DNA from: Branchinecta lynchi
Taxonomy: Eukaryota; Arthropoda; Branchiopoda; Anostraca; Branchinectidae
Assembly (NCBI GenBank): GCA_023053575.1
Contig: JAKZAP010000008.1
Location: 3,862,715 to 3,926,714 of the forward strand
DNA length: 64,000 nt
Direction: 5' to 3'
The notes under the pieces were generated by a model, which was not told where the DNA came from, ran no database searches, and was given only the letters and a program-made list of their open reading frames with translations. How positions within the stretch are numbered: position 1 is the stretch's first letter; every line of letters starts with the position of its first letter. Below are positions 44,918 to 55,278 of the stretch, one piece after another. Position numbers and translations under genes: made by a program.

Positions 44918-47125
44918 CAACAAGAGCTGTAAGCTCATATGGCACTTGCAAGCATACGTAATAGGTAAGGGTAACAGCTAAGATTTGTGTTCTGTTGAGG
45001 CACAGACGATTATGGACCTTTTGGATTCATGGAAATGTATGGTTTAGTAAAAATATGCTATGCACTTTGCAGTTACAATGCGCCATTTAAGGGGGCTAGG
45101 AATCTATTTTGCAAGCAAATGCAGTGGTACACAAATGATCATGGGCCCTTGGGTCATGAAAGTATATCATTCGCTCGAAAGTATTTTTTTTTGTTTGCAT
45201 TTTACGCCTAAGATGCTCACTTTATGGGGTTCAAACTGAATTTGGAAGCAAAATACTTGGGCAGACATGAATATGGGTCCTTTGGGATCTTAAAAATGTT
45301 TAATTTCTTAAAAATGTATAGTTTCTTAAAACAAAAAAAATCTGCTTTGCGGGAACATTGGTGCTTAAAGGACATTGGAAAGTCGTTTATAAGCAAAACC
45401 CTCGAGACAAAAATTATCACGTGACCTTGGAATCACGAAAATGGATCTTTTGGTCAAAAGTATTTTTCACTTTGCAGGTAAGATACGCACTTTAAGGGGG
45501 CTAAAAAACTCATTTCATATCCTTGAGGTACAAATGATCATGGGCCCTTGGGGGATTATGAACGTGCTCGTGAGATCAGAAACACCTCATATTGTCAATT
45601 GTCAAGTTTCCTTCGAATCCGACCAATCGCTCAAAAACTGTGCATGAAAATCTGGTACTCCGGACTCCAATTACCTTCACTCCTCCGAGGATAGCCGGAT
45701 ATCGGGGAAACGACTGCTTCCACGTCAATCCGATCGGGTCCCCAATACACCTGCCGAATTTTATCGCCCAAGTGCATCTGCAAGTACCTTAACTCGCAAT
45801 CGCTGGATTTCCGGAGAACCCCTTCCAAGACCCCCATAGTGCACCGATCCGGTCCGTTTTCTTCAAAAGTGTATTTACAACTTGCCCTTTTCTTCTCACC
45901 AAGCTTAATCCCGGTACTTCCACTCTAAGCCTGTTCCCAGATTTCCGATCCCCCTCCAACTCCCCAGTTATCGGATCCAGCCCTGACACGAAATGGTACA
46001 TCCGCGACACGAGCTATTTCCAACTGTCAAGTTTTGTCTGTGTCCGATGCCCGGTTCAAAGTTATCCTTTCCACAAGATCCCGGATTTAGTCTCCCCCCC
46101 CCCCCCCCCCCCATTGTCGGATTAGGGAAATGACTTTTCTTAAGTCAATCTGGTCGGGTCCCTGATAAGTCTGCCAAGTTTCATCTTCCTAGCGCATCTG
46201 GAAGTATCATGACAACCGGAAATCCTGGACCCAGCCTCCAACCCCCCCCCCCCCCACCCCCACAGTGCCCAGATCCGACCCAGTTACATCAACGATTTAT
46301 GTGCTTATCTTATTCTTCCCGCCAATCCTCATACCGATCCCTCCAACTAAGCGTGTCAGGACTCAGGATGATTCCCCCCCCCCCCCTCCAACTTCTCCCA
46401 CACTTGTTGGATCCGGTCCGGACGTAAAGTGGGAGATATGAGGCATGTGTTCTCTCCAAATATCAAGTTTCATTTAGATCCGACCATCCGTTCGAAAGTT
46501 ACGCATGCCTCAATATTCCGGATTCCCCTCCCTTCACTCTCCCACGATGGTAACATTTGTGAAATGACTACTTCCAAGTCAGTTTGATCGGGTCCCTGAT
46601 GCCTGCCAAGTTTCATCATCCTAGAACATCTGGAAGTACCTTAACCCGTGATAACCGGAAATCCGGGATCCAGCCTCCACCCCCAGTGCCCGGATCCAGT
46701 CCGGTTATGTCAACGATGTGTAAAGGATTATGTGCTTGTTCGTCCCACCAAGTTTCATCCCGATCCCTCTACCCTTGGCGCTTCACGATATTTCCGGTAC
46801 TCCCCCCACAGTTTTTGGATCAGGTTCGGACGCAAAATGCGACATATGCATTTGTTGTTTCCAAATATCAAGTTTCATTTAGATCCGATCAATCGCTCGA
46901 AAGTTACGCATGCCTAGATATTCGGGATTCCCCCTTCCTCCACTCCCCCCACAAATGGTCGAATCGGGGAAGTGACTATTTCCAAGTCAGTTTGGTCGGG
47001 TCTCTAAATACCTGCCAAGTCGCATCATCCTACCGCGTCCGGAAGTACCCTAACCCGCGATGACGGACCGACCGACAGACAGACAGACGGACCGACGGAA
47101 AAGTGATCGGTATATGGCACTTACT
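44918..47125 (+). repeat. Pearl-like repeat B, copy B2
   Basis: Begins CAAGAGCT...AGCTCATATGGCACTTGC and ends GATCGGTATATGGCACTTA after the microsatellite GACCGACCGACAGACAGACA (about 47065-47095). The first third has ATGGGCCCTTGGG units. The rest has CAAGTTTCAT/CGGATCC units with long poly-C tracts. It lies in the adducin intron before the last exon. Confidence 0.78.
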
Positions 47126-47559
47126 GAGTTCCTGCTCTGCTGGACTGAACGGACTGGTCGACATATTAACAAGGGTTTACTAGCGAAGATCGGCAAAAAT
47201 CCAACACAGTGCACATTATTTTTAATATGATTAACGAATACTCTAAATCTACACAACCATATTTATAGAAATTGCAATATACTTGAAACTTTTAATCGGT
47301 TCAGTACTGACGAAATCCTCGGTAAAGATGTTCCAACAATTCTGTTTGCAAAACCTCACTTATCCGCATCCTTGCAGAATCCTGATTTTGCAAGCTTGGA
47401 CGCTTTCCCCCTATGGTGAGGACTCGAGCATGCTTTTGTTTTTTTATTCTCGATTTATATAGGATAATTTGCAAAATAGTCTAAGACAACCTTTGTGAGG
47501 TTGTAAAAGGACATCGACAGGATACTCCCACCATATAAAGTTCAAAAGAGAAAACTTAC

Positions 47560-47615
47560 ATCTCGACTGCTTGAAACGCTTTGGGGGTTGTCCACATCGT
47601 CGCCATTGACAGTAT
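47560..47615 (-). CDS. ADD1: Adducin, penultimate exon of the short form
   Basis: A 56-bp exon, acceptor CTCTTACAG|AT and donor CGAGAT|GTAAGT. It enters in phase 1 and leaves in phase 0. The frame reads TVNGDDVDNPQSVSSSRD, acidic and Ser-rich like the variable tail region. Its phase-1 entry accepts any upstream tail exon ending in G (giving Asp). The phase-0 exit fits the last exon at 44286-44408. Confidence 0.8.
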
Positions 47616-47839
47616 CTGTAAGAGCTAAATTATTAAAATCTACATCATAAAAAAAGATAAGAGAAAAAAGGTAACTGAATAAATGTGCGAAACGTAAAAC
47701 TCTACAAAAAGAATACAGAAAAGACGTGCGAAGCATGCAGAGACAGTAAGGGCTTACCTCGTCATCCAGTTCACGTGCAAGCACACTTACCAATATTTAG
47801 TACCCAAACAGCAGGTTTAGCTTCAGGAAGTTTGAGCAG

Positions 47840-48420
47840 CAACATAGCAGAGCAATCATTCGTAATGCGTTATTTTTATTTAAAGAAGCAAATCACGTTC
47901 CTTTCCGAAAATAAATTTGAAAGAAGCAATTTTTTTTTTTTTTTTTTTTTTTTTTTACCAGGTATCAAGCTTACGCAGAACTACATAATACAAGAATCAG
48001 TCAGAAATTTATTTAAAAGAACCGAAACTTCCGAAAACTGAACAGAAGCAATTTTCCTCAGCTTCCGCAGAACAAGATAAAGTAAGAACGCAACCGTAAG
48101 GTTTTAATTTGTTCAAAAGAACGGAACAGTCTGAAAATCAAATAGGCTACAATTTTTTTTTCTAGTACTAAACCAGGTATAGCTTCTTCAGCTTACGTGG
48201 AACAACACAACACAAGAATTCTTCGTAACGTTTGAATTTATTTAAAAGAACCGAATCACTTTAAACTTCTAAATATTGCACAAGTAAAACTAATTTCTTC
48301 ATGAGCCGAGATGGGCAGATCGACAAGCGTGAGCAGATCGACATATTACAAGAATCATTCATAACGCTTTAATTATTTTAAAGAACGGATTTGCGTTAAA
48401 CTTCCAAACACTGTAAAACA
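47840..48420. repeat. Degenerate tandem repeat after the giant adducin exon
   Basis: About five units of 120-140 bp share CAAGAATCATTCRTAACG and ATTTATTTAAAAGAACCGAA (near 47850, 47990, 48080, 48215 and 48350). One unit carries minus-strand AATAAA at 48237-48242. A pure T run is at 47930-47956. Confidence 0.7.
48237..48242 (-). terminator. Candidate poly(A) signal for the giant-exon isoform
   Basis: Minus-strand AATAAA about 205 bp after the stop at 48445. It supports the large exon as a terminal exon, but the AT-rich setting makes it weak evidence alone. Confidence 0.4.
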
Positions 48421-48444
48421 AAACAAGGTAAAACAAACGTATGG

Positions 48445-50918
48445 TCAATCCTGCTGCAAGCTCAAGCGTTGTCCTGTGCATACGACGAGTGAAACAACAC
48501 TTGTGTTACGATTTTGTGCACTGATAGTTTGAGTAACCGATTCGGCGACCGGGTTAACCGGAGTCGAACAGGTCTGGGGTCGAGCAAATGTGATGTTGAG
48601 ATCTGAAGCATTCGCATTCTGGACTTGCATCATGATTGTAATGAGAGGAACTGATACCATGCTTCCAGCAGGTAAGATCTCACTTCTCGGTTCCGGTGTG
48701 CGAATGGGAACCGCCATGTCGCTTTCGTCCACTGCTCGGTCGTCTGGTTCGTAAAAAGGAGGGGTTCCACGTCCGGTAGGTTCTTTCGTCCCTGACCTAT
48801 CTTCAGAATTACTGCACGATCGGGAGAACGAACGCTGAAAATTCAGAACTAGCCGAGGGGAATGAAGTTCGGGGTGGGAGGCGAGAATTTCAGACTGGTC
48901 GGCTGCACCATCGATGAAATCTAGATTGCTTTCCAGGGACACGAAATGACCATGTTCTTCACCCGAGTGGTAGTCCCAAGTCAAGTCTGCCAAGTTGTCG
49001 TTGTCATTTTCGGAGTCCATATCGATTAGTGTGCTTTCGAAGCTAGTCGGACGAGGGATCCCTTCGCGTTTACTCTTAACGGCAGTGATTTTTTCTGACG
49101 CAGCTTTGTCTTTGTTAGGAGAGTTGGCAGTAGTGGTGGCAATTGCGGGCACAGCAGTATTTACAGAAGTATGGGCAATTGTAATAGCTGGGGGAGTAAA
49201 CGCAATAGGGCAGATTGAGACCATCGCAGCTGCGAGCTGTTCCTGTCCACCTGTCGATTTTTCAAGGACTTCCACGAGAGAGTGGTCAACAACGGAAGCG
49301 ATTTCACAGTCATCATTGGCAGACGCTTCGAGAATTGTATCTAATGTACTCCGTCTCGTACCCGCCGGGTACACGCAAAGCGGCACGCCTCTCAGTATCT
49401 CTGGTGACATGGTGAGGGGGGACGGCCCGCCCGAAGAGGGGAAATTAGAGGCGTACCCTGAGCTTGCGCTGTCATTGTCCTTCCACTCGCCTCTTAGAGA
49501 TGGTCCCTGGAAAAGGCTGAGCATGCTTGAATTATGCGCTGGCTTTTTTTCGAAAATATCTTCGTCGTCAAGCTCTTTAGGGGTGCCGTCCAGAATTCCA
49601 GATATAATAGCTTCACACGCTACCAGGTCACCTGCCAATCTGTTGCCACGATTGTCTAAATAATAAGCTTCTTCGTCGGGTAGCAAGACATCATAATCGA
49701 AGCTGATCGGTTGGCTACGGTTCTGTTTTAAGATGGAAGACTCCCGTCCGGCGGCTCTCAAGCCAAGGTCAATGTCTGTACCTTGCTCAGATTCAAGGTC
49801 ATCTTCGGGTTTGGCGAAGGGGGCTACACCCATGCCTTCTGGCTGCACAACACCTGAGGCAGGCCCTTCGATGTGTGCGTCATCGGGAGAGTCGATGTCT
49901 CTGCCCCAAACAACTGCTTCTGGATTCCGCAGACATCGAACTGGATTCTCTGTTCTGGCTGGTTCACTTCTGCTGTTCTCGAAGTCTGAGAGCGAGTCAC
50001 TGTATGAGTCATCCATTTCTTCCAAGATCTCATGGTCCTCAATCAAAACGCCCTCGTCAACTGAAGACAGTTTGGCTGCGTCTTGGTCTTGGTTCGTTTC
50101 TGAAGCCCCATGAAACTCTAGCTGCGACTTCTGATCCGACCGAAGGCGTCCATCGGTAAAGTATTTCGGGGCCTTTCCAGCTTCTTTACGCTGTTCGCCG
50201 TACTCCTTCTGGCTTGTCTCGTCTTCAATATCGTAAAATACTTCATCGTCGTACATGAGGCCGTCCAGACTCGCGTCTTCAAAAAGATCACTATCGTAAA
50301 AAACATCGCGAAGATCTGGGCTGAACAAAAGGATTTCAAACGATTTATGAGCAGGGTTCTCAGAACTGCCATTCTCATAATCTATGGCAATGGGGCAATC
50401 AACAATTACCTGCCGATCAGGTTCTAACCCTTCTTCGGAAACGGGAGAGCTCCCGAATGACGGGAAGAAGCGCTCAAACAGCAAAGGTTCATCAACGTTT
50501 GAAAAATAGCTGGAACGACTGCAATCAGAGTGTTTCAGGTTGTCACTATTGTGATCCTTATCGATACTACTGGCATGCTTAAACGCAGCAGGGTAATGCA
50601 CTGGGCTTTCGCTAAAGCCCGCCTCGTTGCAACTGTGCAAGCTGTTGTCTTCAACGGAATAGGAGCGATCACTCTTGATGTTGAAAACCGGGCAAGCCCC
50701 TTGCTCTTCCAGGCTTTGAGTCCGCGATAGCCCTCCTGGTATGGTGATCGTATCATTCAATGAATAAACGTTGAAAATCTTCTGGAGGGTTGCTTTATGG
50801 ACGAGATCTCGGTTATAACGAGCTTCGACTTCTCCGTGACCAAATCCTTCGAGCTCGAGGTTAACTGCATCCTCGAAGACGTCAAGCGCGCGGAGGCCTG
50901 GTAGGTCTGCTTCCTCTC
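48445..50918 (-). CDS. ADD1: Adducin, giant alternative 3' exon (about 823 residues)
   Basis: The exon enters at acceptor CTTTAGCAG|GA (50918) in phase 1 and stays open for 823 codons to TGA at 48445-48447. Exon 51193-51270 supplies the G, giving KKNKGEEADLPG. The product is acidic and Ser-rich, with SEEGLEPDRQ, EDHEILEEMDD and DMDSENDND. It has no transmembrane stretch or known domain. It lacks the MARCKS-like end, so it gives a different adducin C-terminus. Drosophila hts similarly has a long alternative ring-canal exon; no sequence similarity was tested. A phase-1 internal donor (for example C|GTAACA) could rejoin the short tail, but none is strong. The opposite-strand frame at 48995-49663 is a shadow. 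Confidence 0.8.
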
Positions 50919-51192
50919 CTGCTAAAGTAAGCAAAGCAAAGTAAAACGAACGCAAACCAGAACGAACGAAAAACCAAAAAGCATGCAAGTGCCGTAAGTT
51001 ACGCCAACACCCTTCCCACAAACTCACGCCATAGCAATTATTAACACCAGTCCTTTCAGACAAGATGCACCATTAGCCCATCCCAAGGTCAGAAACGGGG
51101 TTACTGATTAGATACCACACCACACCAGTCCATCTGTCCTAAGGAAGCCTAATCCTCGACAGCGATACCGTTCACCATGCTGTGAAACTGAC

Positions 51193-51270
51193 CTTTGTTT
51201 TTCTTGGTATCGCGACTCAAAGAAAGTGATCGACGCTTGAAGAAACGATTCAGAGTCTGATTCCCAGGCG
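51193..51270 (-). CDS. ADD1: Adducin, tail cassette exon (basic, Ser-rich)
   Basis: A 78-bp exon, acceptor CCCTTTAG|CG and donor AACAAAG|GTCAGT, phase 1 at both ends. It reads PGNQTLNRFFKRRSLSLSRD then TKKNK. The RRSLSLS stretch looks like a basophilic kinase site; this is inference. It can join upstream exon 51647-51709 (Ala at the junction) and either the giant exon or 47560-47615. Confidence 0.8.
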
Positions 51271-51646
51271 CTAAAGGGACGAACAAAAAGGGTAAATAAA
51301 AGGCGGACAAAACGGTGCAAAGCAAATCCCATGTGTCCGCAAAAACAAAACCAAAATTACTGTCTGTACCACAAAAGCGTGGGCGCAACTAAACAGGAAT
51401 GCCCCGGCAAACATATCAACGGGATTCATTAGATAATGGCTACGACGCAAACAAGGTTGTCTTGTGACGACGGAATAGAGCGTTCAACCGAGTTAAATTT
51501 TCCACGGGTCTTCAAGAAGGGTGGTTGGCATTTTGTGCATGGGAAAAGTAGACACATCAGACAGTCAGTCATACCGTTTCCGACATGCGTTCTCTCTGAT
51601 CAACCCACCCGGAGATCCCATTGTTGCTTGGAATGAAACACCTTAC

Positions 51647-51709
51647 CTTGGTCACGAGGGAATCTGGCTGATTTGGATCTTTCAACGTTTGGTGTAGGCA
51701 TGTCAGAAC
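51647..51709 (-). CDS. ADD1: Adducin, tail cassette exon
   Basis: A 63-bp exon, acceptor CTCGCCCAG|GT and donor GACCAAG|GTAAGG, phase 1 at both ends. It reads SDMPTPNVERSKSARFPRDQ. It follows exon 57514-57696 in frame (DEG-SDMP) and precedes exon 51193-51270 (RDQA-PGN). Not similar to a specific vertebrate segment, as expected for the variable tail. Confidence 0.78.
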
Positions 51710-52724
51710 CTGGGCGAGCACGGCACAAAACGAAAAGAAAAAAACAAAAATTACATCATGCAGCAATACTAACTAAATGAAAACAGGAAACAGGGTTGCT
51801 AACAACTGCAATTACTGGGATGCTCAACAATGACATCAGCATTCACATCTTCAGCGTTTCGACCAAATCCAATCGTCGCACCTAAGCAATTTAGCACCTG
51901 CTACCTAAGGTCACGTGCACACAACAGGCCAATGACTATTTCAGAGTACTTGGATGGTGACGCAATGATAGTTCTCCATGCATCTTCAACTGGAATTTCA
52001 GATGGATCTGCCAATGTTCAAATCAAAGAGGAAAACCGTTCTCTATAGGCTTTATGCTCTTTCAATGTGCGAACATCCTTATATTCATAGCCAACAGAGG
52101 TTCGATAGCAATCCTACCCTTACGTCCCTTTACCCTTAATCATAAGATTTCTATTGTTCAGTCAGAACACTATTCCATTATTTTCCTTCTCAGTACCCAC
52201 CTCGATCACCCGTCCGCATAGTTTGATTTTTCCTTTGCAGTTTTGATCTCAAGACACATCCAATCATCTTTAGCGTTTCTTTTTCACGACTGAACCCCGC
52301 CCCTTCGGTTGTTTGTGATTAGTTCCATCTCAGGAACAAACCGTACAAACCAATCAAAAACAATGATGATAATTGTCGGTAAGATGCAGGCTACAAAGTC
52401 GTTCTTACGTCCTCAGATGATTACGAGATAGGTGGGTTCTCAACTGGACACATTTCAATCATGTTCGTATCGATCAAAAAATCCTAAGACGTTCTGGGAC
52501 ATGCACAGGCAACGCGACATGCACAAGACATCACGCCCTTATTTACTGACCATTTTCTGTCAAATTTTGTCTGACGGCTCTGGAGGCTCGAGGCAGGGTG
52601 TTCGCCTCAACAGTGAGGACTTGAGGGTCACTGCCAGTGCTTAAACCTGGCGGAACAGAACAAAAACAAAATAATAAAAGAAAATCAGGAAAACAAACAA
52701 AAAGTCCAGCTAAGTAAGACACAC

Positions 52725-52758
52725 CAAAACCAACGCTTGCGCTGCTATCATCTCCCAT
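52725..52758 (-). CDS. Possible alternative first exon of a tail-only transcript
   Basis: ATG GGA GAT GAT opens 11 codons (MGDDSSASVGF) plus G before donor TTTTG|GTGTGT. It joins exon 51647-51709 in frame through the same Gly codon. A stop (TGA) lies in frame just two codons upstream and no acceptor is visible, so it would have to be a first exon from an internal promoter. Support is phase and context only. Confidence 0.3.
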
Positions 52759-52789
52759 GGATCAGTTCAACGTATTTTCAGAACTTCCA

Positions 52790-53465
52790 GCAGGAACAAA
52801 TACTTAAGCCGCTTTCACATGATGCGTCCTTCCGATGCGTTGCGTATGCATTTAGTAAGTAAGTAAGTGACCCGCCATTTTGGAAAGGCGGAGTAAATGA
52901 AGATAATAAACAAAACACATAAAGACAGAAAAATACACTTAATTTTCAACTTTCGGTCAGGAAGCAGTGGACGAAGGAAGGAAGGGAGGAAGGAAGCAGT
53001 GGCCGTCGAGGTTGAATTTATCTTGCGTTGCGTACAGGTTGCGTAGCGTATCTTTCACACCTGCGCGAGAAGCTTTCACGCTGTATTTACGTTTTCCTTT
53101 TTCGGTTTCTTCTGCTGAATTTTTGTTTCTTTCATCATTAGTAAGTTTTTCTTTATCATAAGTAGGTTTTTATCCAGTTTTTCTTCAAAAACTTCCATTT
53201 TCGCGTCGACGCAACGCAAGAATAGAACTTGCTTCTATCCTTGCGTTCCGTCTTACTGGTCTGCGTAAGCTCTGTGTTGGGTCGGCGCAAGCGCAACACA
53301 GATGTTGTCTAAGCTCATTGTGAAAGGTTCAACGCGTCATTGTGAAAGCGGCTTTATGACAGCGTGGCGCGTACGCGTGAAAAGCGACTTCCCTCACCTA
53401 GTGGGCTGTCATCCAACATTTCCTCGCGAAATCGGGTATGGTCGAAAATAAACAAGACCAAAAGT
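52790..53465. other. Adducin intron, no exon seen
   Basis: An inverted pair GCCGCTTTCACATGATGCG (52809) and CATTGTGAAAGCGGC (53338-53352) bounds about 540 bp rich in GCGTTGCGTA-type motifs, likely a MITE. GAAGGAAGGAAGG simple repeat near 52975. Confidence 0.5.
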
Positions 53466-53513
53466 TTAGATGGATCCCAAAAATCTAATATCTGATCCAG
53501 ACAATCGTGTCTT

Positions 53514-53893
53514 CAATCAATCAATCTTTATTATTCGAAGAACATTCCTTACGGTATTAACAAAAAACCGAATATCTGTTCTCTCGTCAAACATAACTAT
53601 ATACAATTGGGCTTTTACATAGTCAAGCGCTGAAACTTCAATTATTAACATAAAAAAGAGGAAAAGAATTTAAAATTTCGCGTTGAAAAAACTCACAAAG
53701 GAGGGGACAAAACTTCTTTCGTACCGCGCATGAATTGCCTGAGTGTGTTGGATCTTAGGAACTGGTTGTGCTGCCATTCTCTGTGGCCTTATGCGGTCAG
53801 GAATGTGGGGAGGGGGAAGGATATGCCGATGGTTGGTGTCTTCCAGTAGTTGGTCACCAAACTTGGTAAAAAGTTGGTGTCTACGGTTTGACT
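53514..53893 (-). mobile_element. LINE 3' end fragment inside repeat A4
   Basis: The minus-strand ORF2 end has HQLFTKFGDQLLEDTNHRHI and YERSFVPSFVSFFNAKF then stop. A 3' UTR ends AATAATAAAGATTGATTGAT. Same family as 29600-29970. It is inserted in the 5' block of A4, not at the site used by LINE-1 and LINE-2. Confidence 0.85.
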
Positions 53894-54678
53894 CTTCGCC
53901 AAGCTAATCACTAGAGAAAACCAAGTTCAGATATACTGACAGAAACTTCCTGCTTTACCTCTGCCAAATTTCCAGTTTTAGCCCAATTCCGAACGAACTA
54001 ATTGTCCAGCAAAAAAAGAAAATTCAGAAACGACTTCAGCGTATATTCTTATCTCTAAAAAGAACATCTAATCAACTTCAAATAAAACTTTAACTTATAA
54101 CAAAAAATTTAGTTACAACCGGATTCCGGACGAATTATATTTCCGGGTAAAAAATTATTGTCATATACAGAATCAGCGTTTCTTCTTACCCCTACGTCTG
54201 TCATCTAATCAACTTCAAATAAAACTTTTGCTTTTAACAAATTTTCCGGTTTTGGCCGGATTCCGGGCAAACTAATTGTCTGGGTAGAAAATGCTTTTCA
54301 CAGAAGTGTTCAGCATGTCTTCATACCCAATAATCGATTATCACATTAGCTGTTCACAAATATTTTGTTTGCCCCTTAATTTGAACCCCCTCCCCCACCC
54401 CTAAATGTGGGGCTACATAGCCCATCTACGAACTTGACCTTACCCTTGACCCAAAAATCGTCACAGCAAGTTTCATCAAAATATCTCATGCCCTTCAAGA
54501 GTTATCGTGCTCACAGACAGACGGGCAGGCAGACAACTTGTGCGATAGATAGATAGATAGATAAATCTTTTTATTCGCCAAAAACTTATCGTGGCTAACG
54601 CCAAATTTGTTTGGTATAGTCAGTTAATATGTAAGCGTACTTCAACAGTCATAAATAACATTAAAAATGAATAACATC

Positions 54679-55230
54679 TCAATTTACCTCGTTAAACAAC
54701 TTCACAAAAGACGGAACAAAACTCTTTTCGAACCTCTGGAGGTTACATTTAGTTGGCTGCAATTTTTCAACCGCAGTAGCTACCTTGCGAGGGAGCCTTC
54801 TCGCTAGCTTTTTAGAAGGAAAAATATTTTTATGGACTGGGTGGTTCAGGGATTTTACACCAAACTCCATGCAGAGTTTCAGTCTTCGATCGTGTAGAGA
54901 AGTGATTTTAAATTCACGCAGCAACTCTTCATAAGACCTCTCGGCCACATTTGACGCTATGATCAGGGCTCTTTTTTTAATCTTTTCAAGTCTAGCGGTC
55001 TGTTCGACCGTAAGGCCAAAATGCCAAACAGGTGCTCCATATTCTAGGTTTGGTCGGATAAAGGAAACATATATTCGGAACAAATGTGTAGTGGGTGCCC
55101 CATGCCTAGACATGAGCTTTAGCATTTGAAGTCCGGCATTCCCTCGCTTTATCATGCTAGTCGTCTGCGCTTCCCATTTTAAATCATTAGTTAGGGTTAT
55201 CCCTAGGAGTTTAAGTTTTTCCACTTTCAA
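54679..55230 (-). pseudogene. LINE-2 ORF2, C-terminal part
   Basis: A 183-codon frame that continues the RT thumb (IYVSFIRPNLEYGAPVWHFG) to the conserved family end FEKSFVPSFVKLFNEVN. Separated from the main frame by about 48 bp around 55230-55279, where a T-rich run suggests a simple frameshift. Confidence 0.85.
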
Positions 55231-55278
55231 AGAATCCGAAATTTCAGGTGAAAAAGTAGGGATGAAAGACTTAAAAAA

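Noticed and set aside
48995..49663. A 222-codon plus-strand open frame
   Set aside because: It is the antisense shadow of the giant adducin exon. That exon has splice sites, phase agreement and a longer frame.
52575..52640. A tRNA-like stretch (GGCAGGGTGTTCGCCTCAAC)
   Set aside because: No B box of the right form and no cloverleaf could be drawn.
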